A stretch of 64,000 bases of DNA from Hoeflea sp. YIM 152468 (GTDB lineage: Bacteria; Pseudomonadota; Alphaproteobacteria; Rhizobiales; Rhizobiaceae), in NCBI RefSeq assembly GCF_029210485.1, contig NZ_JARGET010000008.1:62001-126000 (forward strand). Reading direction: 5' to 3'. Every line of letters starts with the position of its first letter. The first letter of the stretch is position 1. Shown one piece after another: positions 48,567-58,042 of the stretch. The notes below the pieces were generated by a model. That model had not been told where the DNA came from and made no database searches. It saw nothing but the letters and a program-made list of their open reading frames with translations. The translations under genes were made by a program, and so were the position numbers.

Positions 48567-49808
48567 CTATTCGCCGACGCCAAACAGCCGGCCCTTTTCG
48601 GCGATCAGAACCATCAGCAGCGAAATGGCCGACACCACGGCGTATCCGGCGACGAGCGGGAAAATGGTGCCGTCATAGGCCTGGCCAATCAGCGCGCCGA
48701 CGATGCCGCCTCCGACCGTTTGGGCAAAGCCGAGCGTGGAGGACGCGGTGCCGGCAATGGCGCCCAGCGGTTCCATGGCAATGGAGTTGAAGTTGGATCC
48801 GACAAACCCGAACAGCGGCATCATAAGCAGGGAAATTCCGAAAAACACCGAAAACGATATGGGCCCGATTGCGCTCAACCCGGCCAGGAGCAGCGCAAAT
48901 CCGAGATAGGCGATCAATGCCCCATGGGAGAGCCGGCGCTGGCCGAAGCGCCCGACAAGACGGGAATTGAGAAACGACGATCCGGCCATGACAACAGCAA
49001 CGGCGGCAAAGGCAACCGGAAAATAGGCGCCCAGGCCGTACAGATCGACGTAGATGGGCTGCGCCACATTGAGAAAGCCGAACAGGGAGCCGAAATAAAA
49101 ACTTGTTGCCAGGGTGTAAAACAGCGCGATGCGGTTGGACACGATGATCGCAAAGGCCTCGCGCACGCTCTTGAGGGTCAGGGGCCGGCGGTTCTCGTGC
49201 TTCAGTGTTTCGGGCAGGCGGTAGGCGGCCCATGCGCCGACGGCCAGCGAGACCAGTGCCATGAACACGAAGATCAGATGCCAGTTGCCGGCCAGGATGA
49301 TGACCTGGCCAATCATCGGCGCGAACACCGGAACGACCATGAACACCATCATTACCAACGACATGGTGGCAGCCATGCCCCGGCCGGAATGGGTGTCGCG
49401 GACGACCGACAGCGCAATGACACGCGTCGCGGCTGCGCCAACACCCTGCAGCAAACGCGCCGCCAGAAGGAATTCGAAACTTGGCGCGAAAGCGCCGGCG
49501 AGGGCACAGACCACATAAAGCGCGATGCCGAAAAACAAAGGCATGCGGCGGCCGTACCGGTCGGAAACCGGGCCGAAGACCAACTGTGCTGCGCCGAACC
49601 CGATGATATAGGACAGCAGCACGAACTGGACCTGATTGGGATCGGCGACGCCAAGGCCTGCGGCCATCTGCGGAAAGGCCGGCAGCATGATGTCGATGGC
49701 CAGCGCATTGAGCGCCATCAGGGAGGCGACAATGGCGATGAAATGCGGGCGGCCAATGCCTCCGATGCTCGCAGGCTGACTTGCGCCAGCGGCCGGTGTT
49801 CCGTGCAT
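48567..49808 (-). CDS. Bcr/CflA-family multidrug efflux transporter (MFS)
   Basis: About 413-residue major facilitator protein with 12 predicted transmembrane helices, drug:H+ antiporter (12-span) type. Markers: LNALAIDIMLPAFPQMA after helix 1, the motif GPVSDRYGRRMPLFFG between helices 2 and 3, and VRDTHSGRGMA between 4 and 5. Bcr/CflA members export bicyclomycin, chloramphenicol, sulfonamides or dipeptides; the substrate is unknown. Three in-frame starts are close together (49853, 49820, 49808). I favour the ATG at 49808, preceded by GGAATA, because the residues before it are not conserved; an earlier start only adds a short tail. Confidence 0.9.
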   Translation of the reverse strand: MHGTPAAGASQPASIGGIGRPHFIAIVASLMALNALAIDIMLPAFPQMAAGLGVADPNQVQFVLLSYIIGFGAAQLVFGPVSDRYGRRMPLFFGIALYVVCALAGAFAPSFEFLLAARLLQGVGAAATRVIALSVVRDTHSGRGMAATMSLVMMVFMVVPVFAPMIGQVIILAGNWHLIFVFMALVSLAVGAWAAYRLPETLKHENRRPLTLKSVREAFAIIVSNRIALFYTLATSFYFGSLFGFLNVAQPIYVDLYGLGAYFPVAFAAVAVVMAGSSFLNSRLVGRFGQRRLSHGALIAYLGFALLLAGLSAIGPISFSVFFGISLLMMPLFGFVGSNFNSIAMEPLGAIAGTASSTLGFAQTVGGGIVGALIGQAYDGTIFPLVAGYAVVSAISLLMVLIAEKGRLFGVGE

Positions 49809-50041
49809 TGAGTATTCCATTCTATCGGGAACAGTGGGAGAGTATCTGTTCATTGCAAAGCTGAACCCCAGCCACTCCCTTGCGAAGAGGCCGGAACCCG
49901 TCTTGGTGTGGGAACCAGAAGGCGAGCCGGGCCAGCCATCGCCAAGACGCTACATAGACCCGGCCCGGCCATCCGGCAAGCTACTGATATCAGCTAAAAT
50001 CGGGTAGGTGGTCTGCAGTGCTGGATAGTGGCCTGCCCATC

Positions 50042-50752
50042 CTATGGCTGCTTTTCGTTGCGCGCGGCGCGAACCGGGTCAAGGACCCGCCATCCGAAGC
50101 TGAGGAAAGGCTGCGCTGCCTCGGCCAGTTCGGTGAGATCGTCAAGCAATATCGAGCCCTCAAGCCGCTCCTCGGCAAATGGGCGTGAGAGCGTCAGATG
50201 TCTGAGACGAATCAGAGCGAGCGTTTCGGGGTCGGTGATCTGTTCGAAGCCGCGGGGCGTGCGCTTGAGGCTGTTTTCCTGATCGAAAACATAGCCCAGA
50301 TCGATCAGAGGCTCGAGTGCTGTATCGAACATGGTCCTGCGTGTCACGATGGCGTCGCGGAAAGCTCTGAGCTCGTCCGGCTCCATGGCGTAGAACCCGA
50401 CCGAGAGGAAGCAATCGCCAGGCGAAACGTGAAAATACAGCAGCCCCTGGTCCTTCTTGGTGCCCGAGCGGGTGATGACCGCGCTGACATGGGTGTTGTA
50501 GGGGTGTTTTTGCTTGGCAAAGCGGATATCGCGGTTGATGCGGAAGGTCGAGGACTTGCGGTTGCAGGTGAGCGGGATGTTGCTCTCGGCCAGACGCGCG
50601 GCCAGATCGTCGATCAGCCGGCCGCGCGGTTCATTGAGATGCTCTTCGAAGAGTTCCTTGTTGTCGTGAAACCAGTCGCGGTTCTGGTGGAAACCGAGCG
50701 CCTTGAGAAAGGGCAGGGCCTTGTCGCCAAAACCTTGATAGCCAGTGCTCAC
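50042..50752 (-). CDS. DUF2461 family protein
   Basis: 236-residue protein of the DUF2461 (TIGR02453) family. Conserved parts: FLKALGFHQNRDWFHDNKEL, RKSSTFRINRDIRFAKQKHP, GLLYFHVSPGDCFLSVGFY and LKRTPRGFEQITDPE. No transmembrane helix or signal peptide is present. The molecular function is not established; solved structures show a compact fold with a conserved pocket. It starts with GTG overlapping the stop of the YtoQ gene by 4 bp, so the two are translationally linked. Confidence 0.85.
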   Translation of the reverse strand: MSTGYQGFGDKALPFLKALGFHQNRDWFHDNKELFEEHLNEPRGRLIDDLAARLAESNIPLTCNRKSSTFRINRDIRFAKQKHPYNTHVSAVITRSGTKKDQGLLYFHVSPGDCFLSVGFYAMEPDELRAFRDAIVTRRTMFDTALEPLIDLGYVFDQENSLKRTPRGFEQITDPETLALIRLRHLTLSRPFAEERLEGSILLDDLTELAEAAQPFLSFGWRVLDPVRAARNEKQP

Positions 50753-51231
50753 CTGGCTGTGTCCTGTGCTGTGGTGTAGCCTGAAAGCGCGCCGTCAATG
50801 ACATAGCGCAGGATCGACACCACCTGCTCGGACGTCCTGGCAACCGCCAGCGCCGCAGCATCGACCTCCTTGAGCGCGTGAGCGTGCTCGTCTGAATGCA
50901 GCACGATCAGCGGCTTGCCGAGCGCGGCGGCATAGCCGGCATCAAATGCTGCATTCCATTGCTTGTACTTCTCGCCGAAGCGGACCACGACGATGTCAGC
51001 CTTGCCAATCAGCGTGCGGGTGCGGATGGCGTTGATCTGGGCGCCCTTGTGATCGTGCCAGAACTTGTCCGGCTCGGCACCGAGTATGGCAACGCCGGCA
51101 TCGTCGGAGGCTTCATGATGGGTGACGGGGGCGCTGAAGGCCACCGGCAGACCGGCGGCGCGGGCGCCGGTTTCAATCTGCTGGCGCCAGTCGGAATGGA
51201 TTTCGCCCGAGAGATAGATGGTCCAGGTCAT
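50749..51231 (-). CDS. YtoQ family protein
   Basis: 160-residue YtoQ (TIGR03646) family protein with a nucleoside 2-deoxyribosyltransferase-like Rossmann fold. Motifs: MTWTIYLSGEIHSDWR at the N-terminus, AFSAPVTHHEASDD, IRTRTLIGKADIVVVRFG and YKQWNAAFDAGYAAALGKPL. Distant relatives cleave or transfer deoxyribose from nucleosides, but the function of YtoQ itself is unknown. ATG at 51231 with GGAG upstream. Overlaps the DUF2461 gene by 4 bp. Confidence 0.88.
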   Translation of the reverse strand: MTWTIYLSGEIHSDWRQQIETGARAAGLPVAFSAPVTHHEASDDAGVAILGAEPDKFWHDHKGAQINAIRTRTLIGKADIVVVRFGEKYKQWNAAFDAGYAAALGKPLIVLHSDEHAHALKEVDAAALAVARTSEQVVSILRYVIDGALSGYTTAQDTAR

Positions 51232-51303
51232 GGTCTTGTCTCCAGTCGCAATGGGTTGGGTGCGGAAGTCTGAGCCGCGTGGTGATGTCCACGGATACGA
51301 AAA

Positions 51304-51322
51304 GAGGCGGATAAACCGCCTC
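51304..51322 (-). terminator. Intrinsic terminator of the glutaredoxin gene
   Basis: GAGGCGG / CCGCCTC stem with a 5-nt loop; on the minus strand it is followed by TTTT. It lies 25 bp past the stop at 51348 and separates grxD from ytoQ. Confidence 0.88.
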
Positions 51323-51347
51323 CTGCCGTCGCTTCAATCGAACAGCT

Positions 51348-51680
51348 TCAGGCCGCTTTGACCGGGATACCGGCATCGGTCATGTGCTGCTGCAATTCGT
51401 TGGACTGGAACATCTCGCGGACGATGTCGCAACCGCCGATGAATTCGCCCTTGACGTAAATCTGCGGGATGGTCGGCCAGTTGGAATACTGCTTGATGCC
51501 GTCACGCAGGGCGTCGTCCGCGAGCACGTTGATGCCCTTGTAGGCGACACCGAGGTAATCCAGGATCTGAACCACCTGGCCCGAAAAACCGCATTGCGGG
51601 AACTGCGGGGTGCCTTTCATGAACACCACGACATCGTTGGTCTTCACTTCATTTTCGATAAAATCATGGATGCCGGACAT
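51348..51680 (-). CDS. grxD: Monothiol glutaredoxin, Grx4 type
   Basis: 110-residue CGFS-type glutaredoxin that binds a glutathione-bridged 2Fe-2S cluster and passes it on, often as a heterodimer with BolA. Active site FPQCGFSGQ with C30. Other conserved parts: VVVFMKGTPQ, NWPTIPQIYVKGEFIGGCDI. bolA lies about 1.3 kb upstream on the same strand; usually the two are adjacent. Here a leftward basic small gene and a rightward DUF2233 gene separate them, so grxD must have its own promoter. Confidence 0.95.
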   Translation of the reverse strand: MSGIHDFIENEVKTNDVVVFMKGTPQFPQCGFSGQVVQILDYLGVAYKGINVLADDALRDGIKQYSNWPTIPQIYVKGEFIGGCDIVREMFQSNELQQHMTDAGIPVKAA

Positions 51681-51779
51681 TGTTGGATCCTTTCAGAACG
51701 TGTGGCCACGAAATTCGTTGTCCTTCAGATAACGTGCCATGGATGACAAGACAAGAAGCTCGGCTCTATAAGTGATCAG

Positions 51780-52628
51780 ATGGAAACGCGTTACGCTGGT
51801 TATGTCTTGCTTGGGATGCTGGCTGCTGCCGCGCTCTGGGCTGTTTGGACAGTGGTGCCGGGTGGATCAGACACGCCGGTGCACAGGCAGCAACCGCAGG
51901 CAACACAAAAGGAGGCCGGGAGCATGGATGCGCCAAACAAGCCCGACATCTGTGAAGAGACCGAGTTTGAGGGTGCGCGGGCGATTGTGTGTGTGGTGGA
52001 TCCGGCACGTCACCATATCGCGCTGGTCTACCGGGACCGCGATGCTACCCCTTATGGCAGCGTCGCCCGGGCTGTGGCGGGCCTGGCCGCAGACGGACGA
52101 ACGCCTTTGCTGGCAATGAATGCGGGCATGTATCACGCGGACATGACCCCGGTCGGGCTCTATGCCGAGGAGGGGGTCGAGTTTGCGTCCCTGAACAGCG
52201 ATGACGGGTTCGGCAATTTCTTTCTCAAGCCGAATGGCGTGTTTTTCGTGCTTGAGGACGGTCGCGCCGGCGTGCTGGAGACCGAGGCCTATGCCGCAGC
52301 AGCCATCGCACCGGCTTTCGCCAGTCAGTCAGGGCCAATGCTGGTGATTGACGGCGCGCTCCATCCGCGCTTCCTGCCCGACGGCAGCTCGAAATATATT
52401 CGCAATGGCGCAGGCGTGCGGGCGGACGGCAAGGTCGTGCTGGCGATCACCCGTGATCCGGTCAGTCTCGGCTCGTTCGGGCGGCTGTTTCGGGATGTGG
52501 CGAAATGCCCAAACGCGCTGTTTTTCGACGGCGCGGTCTCAAGCCTGGCCTGGGGTGGAAAGATGGAAATCGATGCGGGCGAGCCTGCCGGGCCGGTTGT
52601 GGCGGTGTTCGGGAAAGATCAGGACTGA
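51780..52628 (+). CDS. Membrane-anchored phosphodiester glycosidase family (DUF2233) protein
   Basis: 282-residue protein with an N-terminal transmembrane helix (about 7-27) and a periplasmic domain of the DUF2233/NAGPA family. Conserved parts: LLAMNAGMYHADMTPVGLY, GNFFLKPNGVFFV, SQSGPMLVIDGALHPRF and NALFFDGAVSSLAWG. NAGPA members hydrolyse GlcNAc-phosphodiesters; bacterial homologues act on polysaccharide or exopolysaccharide-linked phosphodiesters, but the substrate here is unknown. It is the only rightward gene between bolA and grxD, which are otherwise close neighbours, so it looks like an insertion into a conserved pair. ATG at 51780, no strong ribosome site. Confidence 0.82.
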   Translation: METRYAGYVLLGMLAAAALWAVWTVVPGGSDTPVHRQQPQATQKEAGSMDAPNKPDICEETEFEGARAIVCVVDPARHHIALVYRDRDATPYGSVARAVAGLAADGRTPLLAMNAGMYHADMTPVGLYAEEGVEFASLNSDDGFGNFFLKPNGVFFVLEDGRAGVLETEAYAAAAIAPAFASQSGPMLVIDGALHPRFLPDGSSKYIRNGAGVRADGKVVLAITRDPVSLGSFGRLFRDVAKCPNALFFDGAVSSLAWGGKMEIDAGEPAGPVVAVFGKDQD

Positions 52629-52650
52629 AGACCGATATTCCGTGATTGCC

Positions 52651-52926
52651 CTACCGTCTGCGCGCTGCCGATCTGCGGCGGGTGGCGCGGTTTTTGCTGC
52701 GGCGGGTCTTGGTTGGGGTGAGCTCGTGCTTGTTGCCGGTCAAGGCTTTGATCAACGCTTCCTCGATGGTTGACGTGGTCTTGGATCGCCTGCGCCTCGG
52801 GGTGGTTTTGCGGCTCGACTTGTGCCGGGTGGAGCGCCGGCGCTTGCGGATCACTGCACTTTTTCCCCCGGCGCTGGCCACCCCGGCCATAATTTCTTCA
52901 ATCAGTCCTTCAAGAAAGCCGGCCAT
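52651..52926 (-). CDS. Small Lys/Arg-rich protein following bolA, function unknown
   Basis: 91-residue protein. Residues 1-20 form a helix (MAGFLEGLIEEIMAGVASAG); residues 25-52 and 70-91 are very basic (VIRKRRRSTRHKSSRKTT; TRRSKNRATRRRSAARRR), with a short helix (TIEEALIKALTG) between. Such composition suggests nucleic-acid or ribosome binding, histone-H1-like. The gene starts 9 bp past the bolA stop and ends 22 bp from the convergent DUF2233 gene, so it is probably the last gene of a purL-bolA transcript. I do not know a homologue by name. Compositional similarity to H-NS-like or H1-like proteins is not proof of function. Confidence 0.65.
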   Translation of the reverse strand: MAGFLEGLIEEIMAGVASAGGKSAVIRKRRRSTRHKSSRKTTPRRRRSKTTSTIEEALIKALTGNKHELTPTKTRRSKNRATRRRSAARRR

Positions 52927-52935
52927 TCATCTCGC

Positions 52936-53169
52936 CTAGTCGGGCACGCTGGTTTGCAGTGCCAATGCGTGCAGAACGCCGCCCATGTTGCCCTGCAGAG
53001 CGTCGTAGACCATCTTGTGCTGCTGCACCCGGCTCTTGCCGCGGAAGCTCTCGGAGACGACTTCGGCGGCATAGTGATCGCCATCTCCGGCCAGGTCGCG
53101 AATTGTGACTTTGGCGTCAGGAATCCCGGTCTTGATGAGTCTTTCGATGTCGCCTGCGTTCATTGCCAT
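52936..53169 (-). CDS. bolA: BolA family protein
   Basis: 77-residue BolA/IbaG-type protein (class II KH-like fold) that pairs with monothiol glutaredoxins in Fe-S trafficking and can bind DNA. Conserved parts: IERLIKTGIPDAKVTIRDL, DGDHYAAEVVSESFRGKSRV and QQHKMVYDALQGNMGGVLHA, with the invariant His of the H-K-M motif. It is placed directly after purL (21 bp), a common arrangement in Rhizobiales. The glutaredoxin partner grxD lies 1.3 kb away. Confidence 0.93.
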   Translation of the reverse strand: MAMNAGDIERLIKTGIPDAKVTIRDLAGDGDHYAAEVVSESFRGKSRVQQHKMVYDALQGNMGGVLHALALQTSVPD

Positions 53170-53190
53170 TTGGATCGGCTCCTGATTTCA

Positions 53191-55422
53191 CTATTCTGCA
53201 GCAAGGGTTGTCGGGGTGTCCATATAGGCAGGGAACCACGATTCATGGGCTGCGCGCAATGCCGATACGGCAACGCACAACACGCCTTCAATCTGAAGGG
53301 CGCTACCCGAGACCGTGCCGAGATGGCGGAAGGGAACCCCCGCACCTTCGGCACTGGCCATGATGTAGCTGCCGAGATCGGCAGGTACAGTGATAACATA
53401 ACGGGCCTGGTCTTCGCCAAACAACAAGGCATGGGCAGGGCCCTGGCTCGAGGACAGATCGATCTTCATGCCGAGATCGGACGCCATCACCATTTCTGCC
53501 AATGTTGCGCCCAGACCACCTGAGGAGATGTCATGGCAGGAAGTGACCTGGCCGTTGCGGATCGCGGACCGGACGAAATCTCCGTTGCGGCGTTCTTCCA
53601 TCAGGTCGACCGATGGCGGTGCGCCTTCGCAGCGGCCAAGACAATCGCGCATCCACGCCGACTGGCCCAAGTGCGTGCCGTCGCCGCCAATCAGAATGAC
53701 GCAGTCTCCAGCCCCGGCACCGCCGATCCGCGCCATCTGGTTCCAGTCGTCAATCAGGCCAACGCCGCCGATGGTCGGTGTCGGCAGGATCGCCTCGCCA
53801 TTGGTCTCGTTGTACAGCGAGACATTGCCCGAGACGATGGGGAAATCGAGGGCGGTGCAGGCTTCGCCGATGCCCTGGATGGCCATCACCAGCTGGCCCA
53901 TGATTTCGGGCCGCTCGGGATTGCCGAAATTGAGATTGTCGGTCGACGCCAGCGGTTCCGCGCCGGTGGCAGTCAGGTTTCGCCAGCACTCGGCCACCGC
54001 CTGCTTGCCGCCCTCGTAAGGATTGGCCTCGACATAGCGCGGCGTCACATCCGACGAGAAGGCAAGCGCCTTGGTGTCGTGGCCCTCGACACGCACGACA
54101 CCGGCGTCACCGCCCGGAATCTGCAGCGTACTGCCCTGAATCAGCGTGTCGTACTGTTCCCAAACCCAGCGCTTGGAGGCGTTGTTGGGTGACCCGAGAA
54201 GGTCGAGAAGCGCCTGGCCGTAGTCTTCCGGCTCTTCGACGTCAGCGATATCGAGCGGCGAAAGGCCGCCGAGTTCGCGCCATTCGCGGTCATATTCTGG
54301 CGCTTCGTCGCCGAGATCCTTGATCGGCAGGTTGGCGACTTCGTCACCTTGATGCAGGATGCGGAAGCGCAGATCGTCGGTGGTCTTGCCGACAATGGCG
54401 AAGTCGAGACCCCATTTGACAAAGATCGCCTTGGCTTCGGCTTCCTTCTCCGGCTTGAGCACCATGAGCATGCGCTCCTGGCTTTCCGACAGCATCATCT
54501 CGTAGGCGCTCATGTTTTCTTCACGCACCGGAACCATGTCGAGATCGAGCTCGATGCCGAGGTCGCCCTTGGCACCCATTTCGACCGCCGAGCAGGTAAG
54601 GCCCGCAGCGCCCATGTCCTGAATGGCGATGACCGCGCCGGTCTGCATCAGCTCAAGACAGGCTTCAAGCAGGCATTTCTCGGTGAACGGGTCGCCAACC
54701 TGAACCGTAGGGCGCTTTTCCTCGATCGATTCGTCGAATTCGGCCGATGCCATGGTCGCCCCGCCGACGCCGTCGCGACCGGTCTTGGCGCCGAGATAGA
54801 CGACCGGCAGGCCAACGCCCTTGGCTTCGGAGAGAAAAATCGCGTCGGTCCTGGCAATACCGGCAGCAAAGGCGTTGACCAGGCAATTGCCATTGTAGCG
54901 CGTGTCGAACTCAACTTCACCGCCGACCGTGGGGACGCCGAAGCAATTGGCGTAACCGCCGATACCGGAAACGACGCCGGACACGAGGTGACGGGTCTTG
55001 GGATGGTCGGGATCACCAAAACGCAGCGCGTTCATCGCCGCAATCGGCCGCGCGCCCATGGTGAAGACGTCACGCAGGATCCCGCCCATGCCGGTGGCGG
55101 CGCCCTGGTAGGGCTCGATATAGGAGGGATGGTTGTGGCTTTCCATCTTGAAGACCACACACTCACCGTCGCCGATATCAACCACGCCGGCGTTTTCCCC
55201 CGGGCCCTGGATGACCCGCGGGCCGGTGGTCGGCAGCGTCCGCAACCATTTCTTCGAGGATTTGTAGGAACAATGCTCGTTCCACATGGCCGAAAAGATG
55301 CCGAGTTCGGTGAAACTGGGTTCACGCCCGATCAGGTCGAGAATGCGCTGATACTCTTCGGGCTTGAGCCCGTGGGCGGCAATCAGCTCTTCGGTGATCG
55401 GGATGGTGTTCGGAATGGTCAT
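53191..55422 (-). CDS. purL: Phosphoribosylformylglycinamidine synthase II (PurL)
   Basis: 743-residue small-form PurL, the synthase subunit that acts with PurQ (glutaminase) and PurS to convert FGAR to FGAM. Motifs: [20 protein letters not shown] (catalytic His), [33 protein letters not shown]-like segment around [31 protein letters not shown] and the C-terminal [15 protein letters not shown]. Start chosen at the ATG at 55422; ten further residues upstream ([10 protein letters not shown]) are possible. Transcribed with bolA and perhaps the small basic gene. The other pur genes are 1 kb upstream on the same strand, separated only by a short lipoprotein gene. Confidence 0.96.
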   Translation of the reverse strand: MTIPNTIPITEELIAAHGLKPEEYQRILDLIGREPSFTELGIFSAMWNEHCSYKSSKKWLRTLPTTGPRVIQGPGENAGVVDIGDGECVVFKMESHNHPSYIEPYQGAATGMGGILRDVFTMGARPIAAMNALRFGDPDHPKTRHLVSGVVSGIGGYANCFGVPTVGGEVEFDTRYNGNCLVNAFAAGIARTDAIFLSEAKGVGLPVVYLGAKTGRDGVGGATMASAEFDESIEEKRPTVQVGDPFTEKCLLEACLELMQTGAVIAIQDMGAAGLTCSAVEMGAKGDLGIELDLDMVPVREENMSAYEMMLSESQERMLMVLKPEKEAEAKAIFVKWGLDFAIVGKTTDDLRFRILHQGDEVANLPIKDLGDEAPEYDREWRELGGLSPLDIADVEEPEDYGQALLDLLGSPNNASKRWVWEQYDTLIQGSTLQIPGGDAGVVRVEGHDTKALAFSSDVTPRYVEANPYEGGKQAVAECWRNLTATGAEPLASTDNLNFGNPERPEIMGQLVMAIQGIGEACTALDFPIVSGNVSLYNETNGEAILPTPTIGGVGLIDDWNQMARIGGAGAGDCVILIGGDGTHLGQSAWMRDCLGRCEGAPPSVDLMEERRNGDFVRSAIRNGQVTSCHDISSGGLGATLAEMVMASDLGMKIDLSSSQGPAHALLFGEDQARYVITVPADLGSYIMASAEGAGVPFRHLGTVSGSALQIEGVLCVAVSALRAAHESWFPAYMDTPTTLAAE

Positions 55423-55570
55423 GGCGGCGGTCGCCCTTTTTGTCATCGTCATACAGCAGCCTATAGCGCACTGGCGGGGCCGATGGCACCTTGTATTTGA
55501 GCTTTTGGCCGAACAACGGTGCTATTCTGTGGACACGGCCCGCGCCAAAACCGCGCAGCAGCGGCTTTGG

Positions 55571-55948
55571 TCAGCATCCGGTCACGCCCGAAGCCCAGCG
55601 TGTGATGTCGCCATTGATACGGCCGGCCAGTGGCGAGGCGGACAGCGGACCGTAAAACTGGGCATGGCCGGCGGATGCGACGATGACCGCCTTGGGCAAG
55701 GCCTGCGGCTTGCCGCGCGGAACGATCAAGACCCGGGGGGTGCTGCCGGTGTCGAGCTCCGGCACGAGGCCGTAATCGGCGAAGTCGCGATCCTTGAGCC
55801 AGCAGGCATGGGCCTGGGCATTGACCTTTTGCAGCGTCGAGACGGAAAGCGAATGCGCGCTCATCCCGGCGGCAGGTGTGGAGGCGGGAGCGCAGGCGGA
55901 CACTGCCAACCCGGAGGCCAGGGCAAGAAACGGCCAAATGTGCGTCAT
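55571..55948 (-). CDS. Small lipoprotein, function unknown
   Basis: 125-residue protein with a lipoprotein signal peptide (MTHIWPFLALASGLAVSAC, lipobox VSAC with Cys about 19). The mature part contains HACWLKDRDFADYGLVPELD and STPRVLIVPRGKPQALPKAV, ending near a final Cys. No known domain. Start at the ATG at 55948, GGAG seven bases upstream; the longer frame is implausible. It sits between purQ and purL on the same strand and could be carried by the purine transcript without sharing its function. Confidence 0.68.
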   Translation of the reverse strand: MTHIWPFLALASGLAVSACAPASTPAAGMSAHSLSVSTLQKVNAQAHACWLKDRDFADYGLVPELDTGSTPRVLIVPRGKPQALPKAVIVASAGHAQFYGPLSASPLAGRINGDITRWASGVTGC

Positions 55949-56115
55949 CAGGGTCTCCGACGCCTGGAACGGCGCGATCATGTTTGACGAGGCAATACCA
56001 CGATTCTTGCTCCGACCAAGCGTGCCATCAGTGGGTTGAAGGCGGCGGGGCCCGACAGACGGCGCAGGCAAAACAGCTTCCATGTCATCCGACAAGACCG
56101 GCCGGGTGATGCAAC

Positions 56116-56790
56116 TCAGGCGTCGACAAGGCCCAAAGCGGATTCGAACAGGGCGCGACCGTCGCTGCCGCCATGGGCGGCTTCGATCAGGTTTTCCGGG
56201 TGCGGCATCATGCCGAGCACGTTGCCGGCGGTGTTGACGATGCCGGCAATGTTGTTGAGCGAGCCGTTCGGATTGGTGTCGGGGGTATAGCGGAACGCCA
56301 CCTGGCGGTTTGCCTCGAGGCTGGCGAGTGTGTCCGGGTCGGTGAAATAATTGCCGTCGTGATGGGCGACCGGGCACCGGATGATCTGGCCCTGGGAGTA
56401 GCCTTGTGTGAACGCCGTGCCGGAATTGGCAACTTCGAGGTTGACTTCACGGCAGACGAATTTGAGCGAGGCGTTGCGCATCAGCGCGCCGGGCAGCAGG
56501 CCGGTTTCCAAAAGGATCTGGAAGCCGTTGCAGACCCCGATCACCCGGGTGCCTTTTTCGGCCTTCTCACGCACCGCCCGCATGACCGGCATGCGCGCCG
56601 CAATGGCGCCGCAGCGCAGGTAATCGCCATAGGAAAACCCGCCCGGAATGACGATCAGATCAATATCGTCATCGATCGATGTTTCGGTCTGCCAGATGGT
56701 TTGCGGAGCCTGGCCCGATATCTTGGTCAGCGCCGCGATCATGTCGCGGTCGCGGTTGAGGCCGGGGAGCAGGATGACAGCGGCTTTCAT
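56116..56790 (-). CDS. purQ: Phosphoribosylformylglycinamidine synthase I, glutaminase subunit (PurQ)
   Basis: 224-residue class I amidotransferase subunit supplying ammonia from glutamine to PurL. The nucleophile is C87 in [19 protein letters not shown]; the His-Glu pair of the triad is in [32 protein letters not shown] is also typical. ATG at 56790, 3 bp after the purS stop; with purC upstream the order is purC-purS-purQ. Confidence 0.96.
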   Translation of the reverse strand: MKAAVILLPGLNRDRDMIAALTKISGQAPQTIWQTETSIDDDIDLIVIPGGFSYGDYLRCGAIAARMPVMRAVREKAEKGTRVIGVCNGFQILLETGLLPGALMRNASLKFVCREVNLEVANSGTAFTQGYSQGQIIRCPVAHHDGNYFTDPDTLASLEANRQVAFRYTPDTNPNGSLNNIAGIVNTAGNVLGMMPHPENLIEAAHGGSDGRALFESALGLVDA

Positions 56791-56793
56791 GGC

Positions 56794-57036
56794 TCAGAGC
56801 ACCTCGACAGTGAAATCTTCGATCACCATGTTGGCAAGCAGCTTTTCCGCCATTGCCTTGAGTTCGGCTTCGGCCTCGGCGCGATCGGAAGTTTCCAGAA
56901 CGATGTCGAAGACCTTGCCCTGGCGGACCTGGCCGACTCCGGAAAAGCCCAGACCGTCAAGCGCGTGCTCGATGGCCTTGCCCTGCGGATCGAGGACGCC
57001 GTTCTTGAGGGTCACGGTGACACGTGCCTTGATCAT
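56794..57036 (-). CDS. purS: Phosphoribosylformylglycinamidine synthase subunit PurS
   Basis: 80-residue subunit that joins PurL and PurQ into the FGAM synthase complex in organisms with small PurL. KARVTVTLKNGVLDPQGKAI at the N-terminus and VGQVRQGKVFDIVLE are family signatures. Start ATG at 57036, 18 bp after the purC stop; 3 bp before purQ. Confidence 0.96.
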   Translation of the reverse strand: MIKARVTVTLKNGVLDPQGKAIEHALDGLGFSGVGQVRQGKVFDIVLETSDRAEAEAELKAMAEKLLANMVIEDFTVEVL

Positions 57037-57054
57037 AAATACAACTCCCGGCGT

Positions 57055-57819
57055 TTACTTGACCAGAACCGGCCCGGACGGACGGTTCATCTCGTTCTCA
57101 TTCATGATGCCGAGCCGGCGGGCGACTTCCTGGTAGGCCTCGACAAGATTGCCGAGATCGCGGCGGAAGACGTCCTTGTCGAACTTCTGGTTGGTATTGA
57201 CGTCCCAGAGCCGGCAGGAATCGGGCGAGATTTCGTCGGCGACGACGATGCGCATCATGTCGCCTTCGAAAAGACGGCCGCATTCGATCTTGAAATCGAC
57301 CAGCTGGATGCCGACGCCAAGGAACAGGCCGGTGAGGAAGTCATTGACGCGGATGGCAAGCGCCATGATGTCGTCGATCTCCTGCGGGCTGGCCCAGCCA
57401 AAGGCGGTGACATGCTCTTCGGAGACCATCGGATCGTCGAGGGCGTCGGCCTTGTAGTAGAATTCGATGATCGAGCGGGGCAGGACTGTGCCTTCCTCGA
57501 TGCCGAGCCGCTGGGCCAGTGAGCCGGCCGCGATATTGCGGACCACCACTTCAAGCGGAATGATCTCGACTTCCTTGATCAATTGCTCGCGCATGTTGAT
57601 GCGCTTGATGAAGTGGGTCGGGATGCCAATCCGGTTCAGATGCGAGAAGATGTACTCGGAAATCCGGTTGTTGAGGACGCCTTTGCCATCGACAACATCC
57701 TGCTTCTTCTTGTTGAAGGCGGTCGCGTCATCCTTGAAGAACTGGATCAGCGTTCCCGGTTCGGGGCCTTCATACAAAATCTTGGCTTTGCCTTCGTAGA
57801 TACGGCGGCGACGGGTCAT
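57055..57819 (-). CDS. purC: SAICAR synthetase (PurC)
   Basis: 254-residue enzyme ligating aspartate to CAIR to form SAICAR. Motifs: [78 protein letters not shown]-type block (positions about 178-200) and DSCRLWD. Start at the ATG at 57819 (AGGGATT upstream); the longer frame adds 13 unconserved residues. First gene of purC-purS-purQ; divergent from the DUF1476 gene over about 220 bp that must hold both promoters. Confidence 0.96.
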   Translation of the reverse strand: MTRRRRIYEGKAKILYEGPEPGTLIQFFKDDATAFNKKKQDVVDGKGVLNNRISEYIFSHLNRIGIPTHFIKRINMREQLIKEVEIIPLEVVVRNIAAGSLAQRLGIEEGTVLPRSIIEFYYKADALDDPMVSEEHVTAFGWASPQEIDDIMALAIRVNDFLTGLFLGVGIQLVDFKIECGRLFEGDMMRIVVADEISPDSCRLWDVNTNQKFDKDVFRRDLGNLVEAYQEVARRLGIMNENEMNRPSGPVLVK

Positions 57820-58042
57820 GGCAATCCCTGTCAATTGTGCCGTCTGAAGCCGCGGCAACTCGGCATAGGGTCGATTTTGAGCCGTGCTTTAGCCGATTGT
57901 CCGGGCTTTCACAACGATGTTGTCACGGATGTCCCCGGAAATGCGTGGCATTGTCCGGGATTGCATTGCAACTTGGGCAGTCTTTTGTTTTATGGGGCGG
58001 ACACCCATATAGGGATAATCACTTCAGCGCCGGGAGCTAGCC

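Noticed and set aside
48420-49811. 463-codon plus-strand frame opposite the Bcr/CflA gene
   Set aside because: Low-complexity Gln/Arg/His composition and no start signal; the minus-strand transporter has all expected motifs.
54349-55500. 383-codon plus-strand frame opposite purL
   Set aside because: Shadow of PurL on the other strand.
56128-56150. tRNA-like GGATTCGAAC element
   Set aside because: It lies inside the purQ coding sequence and no acceptor or anticodon stem can be formed around it.
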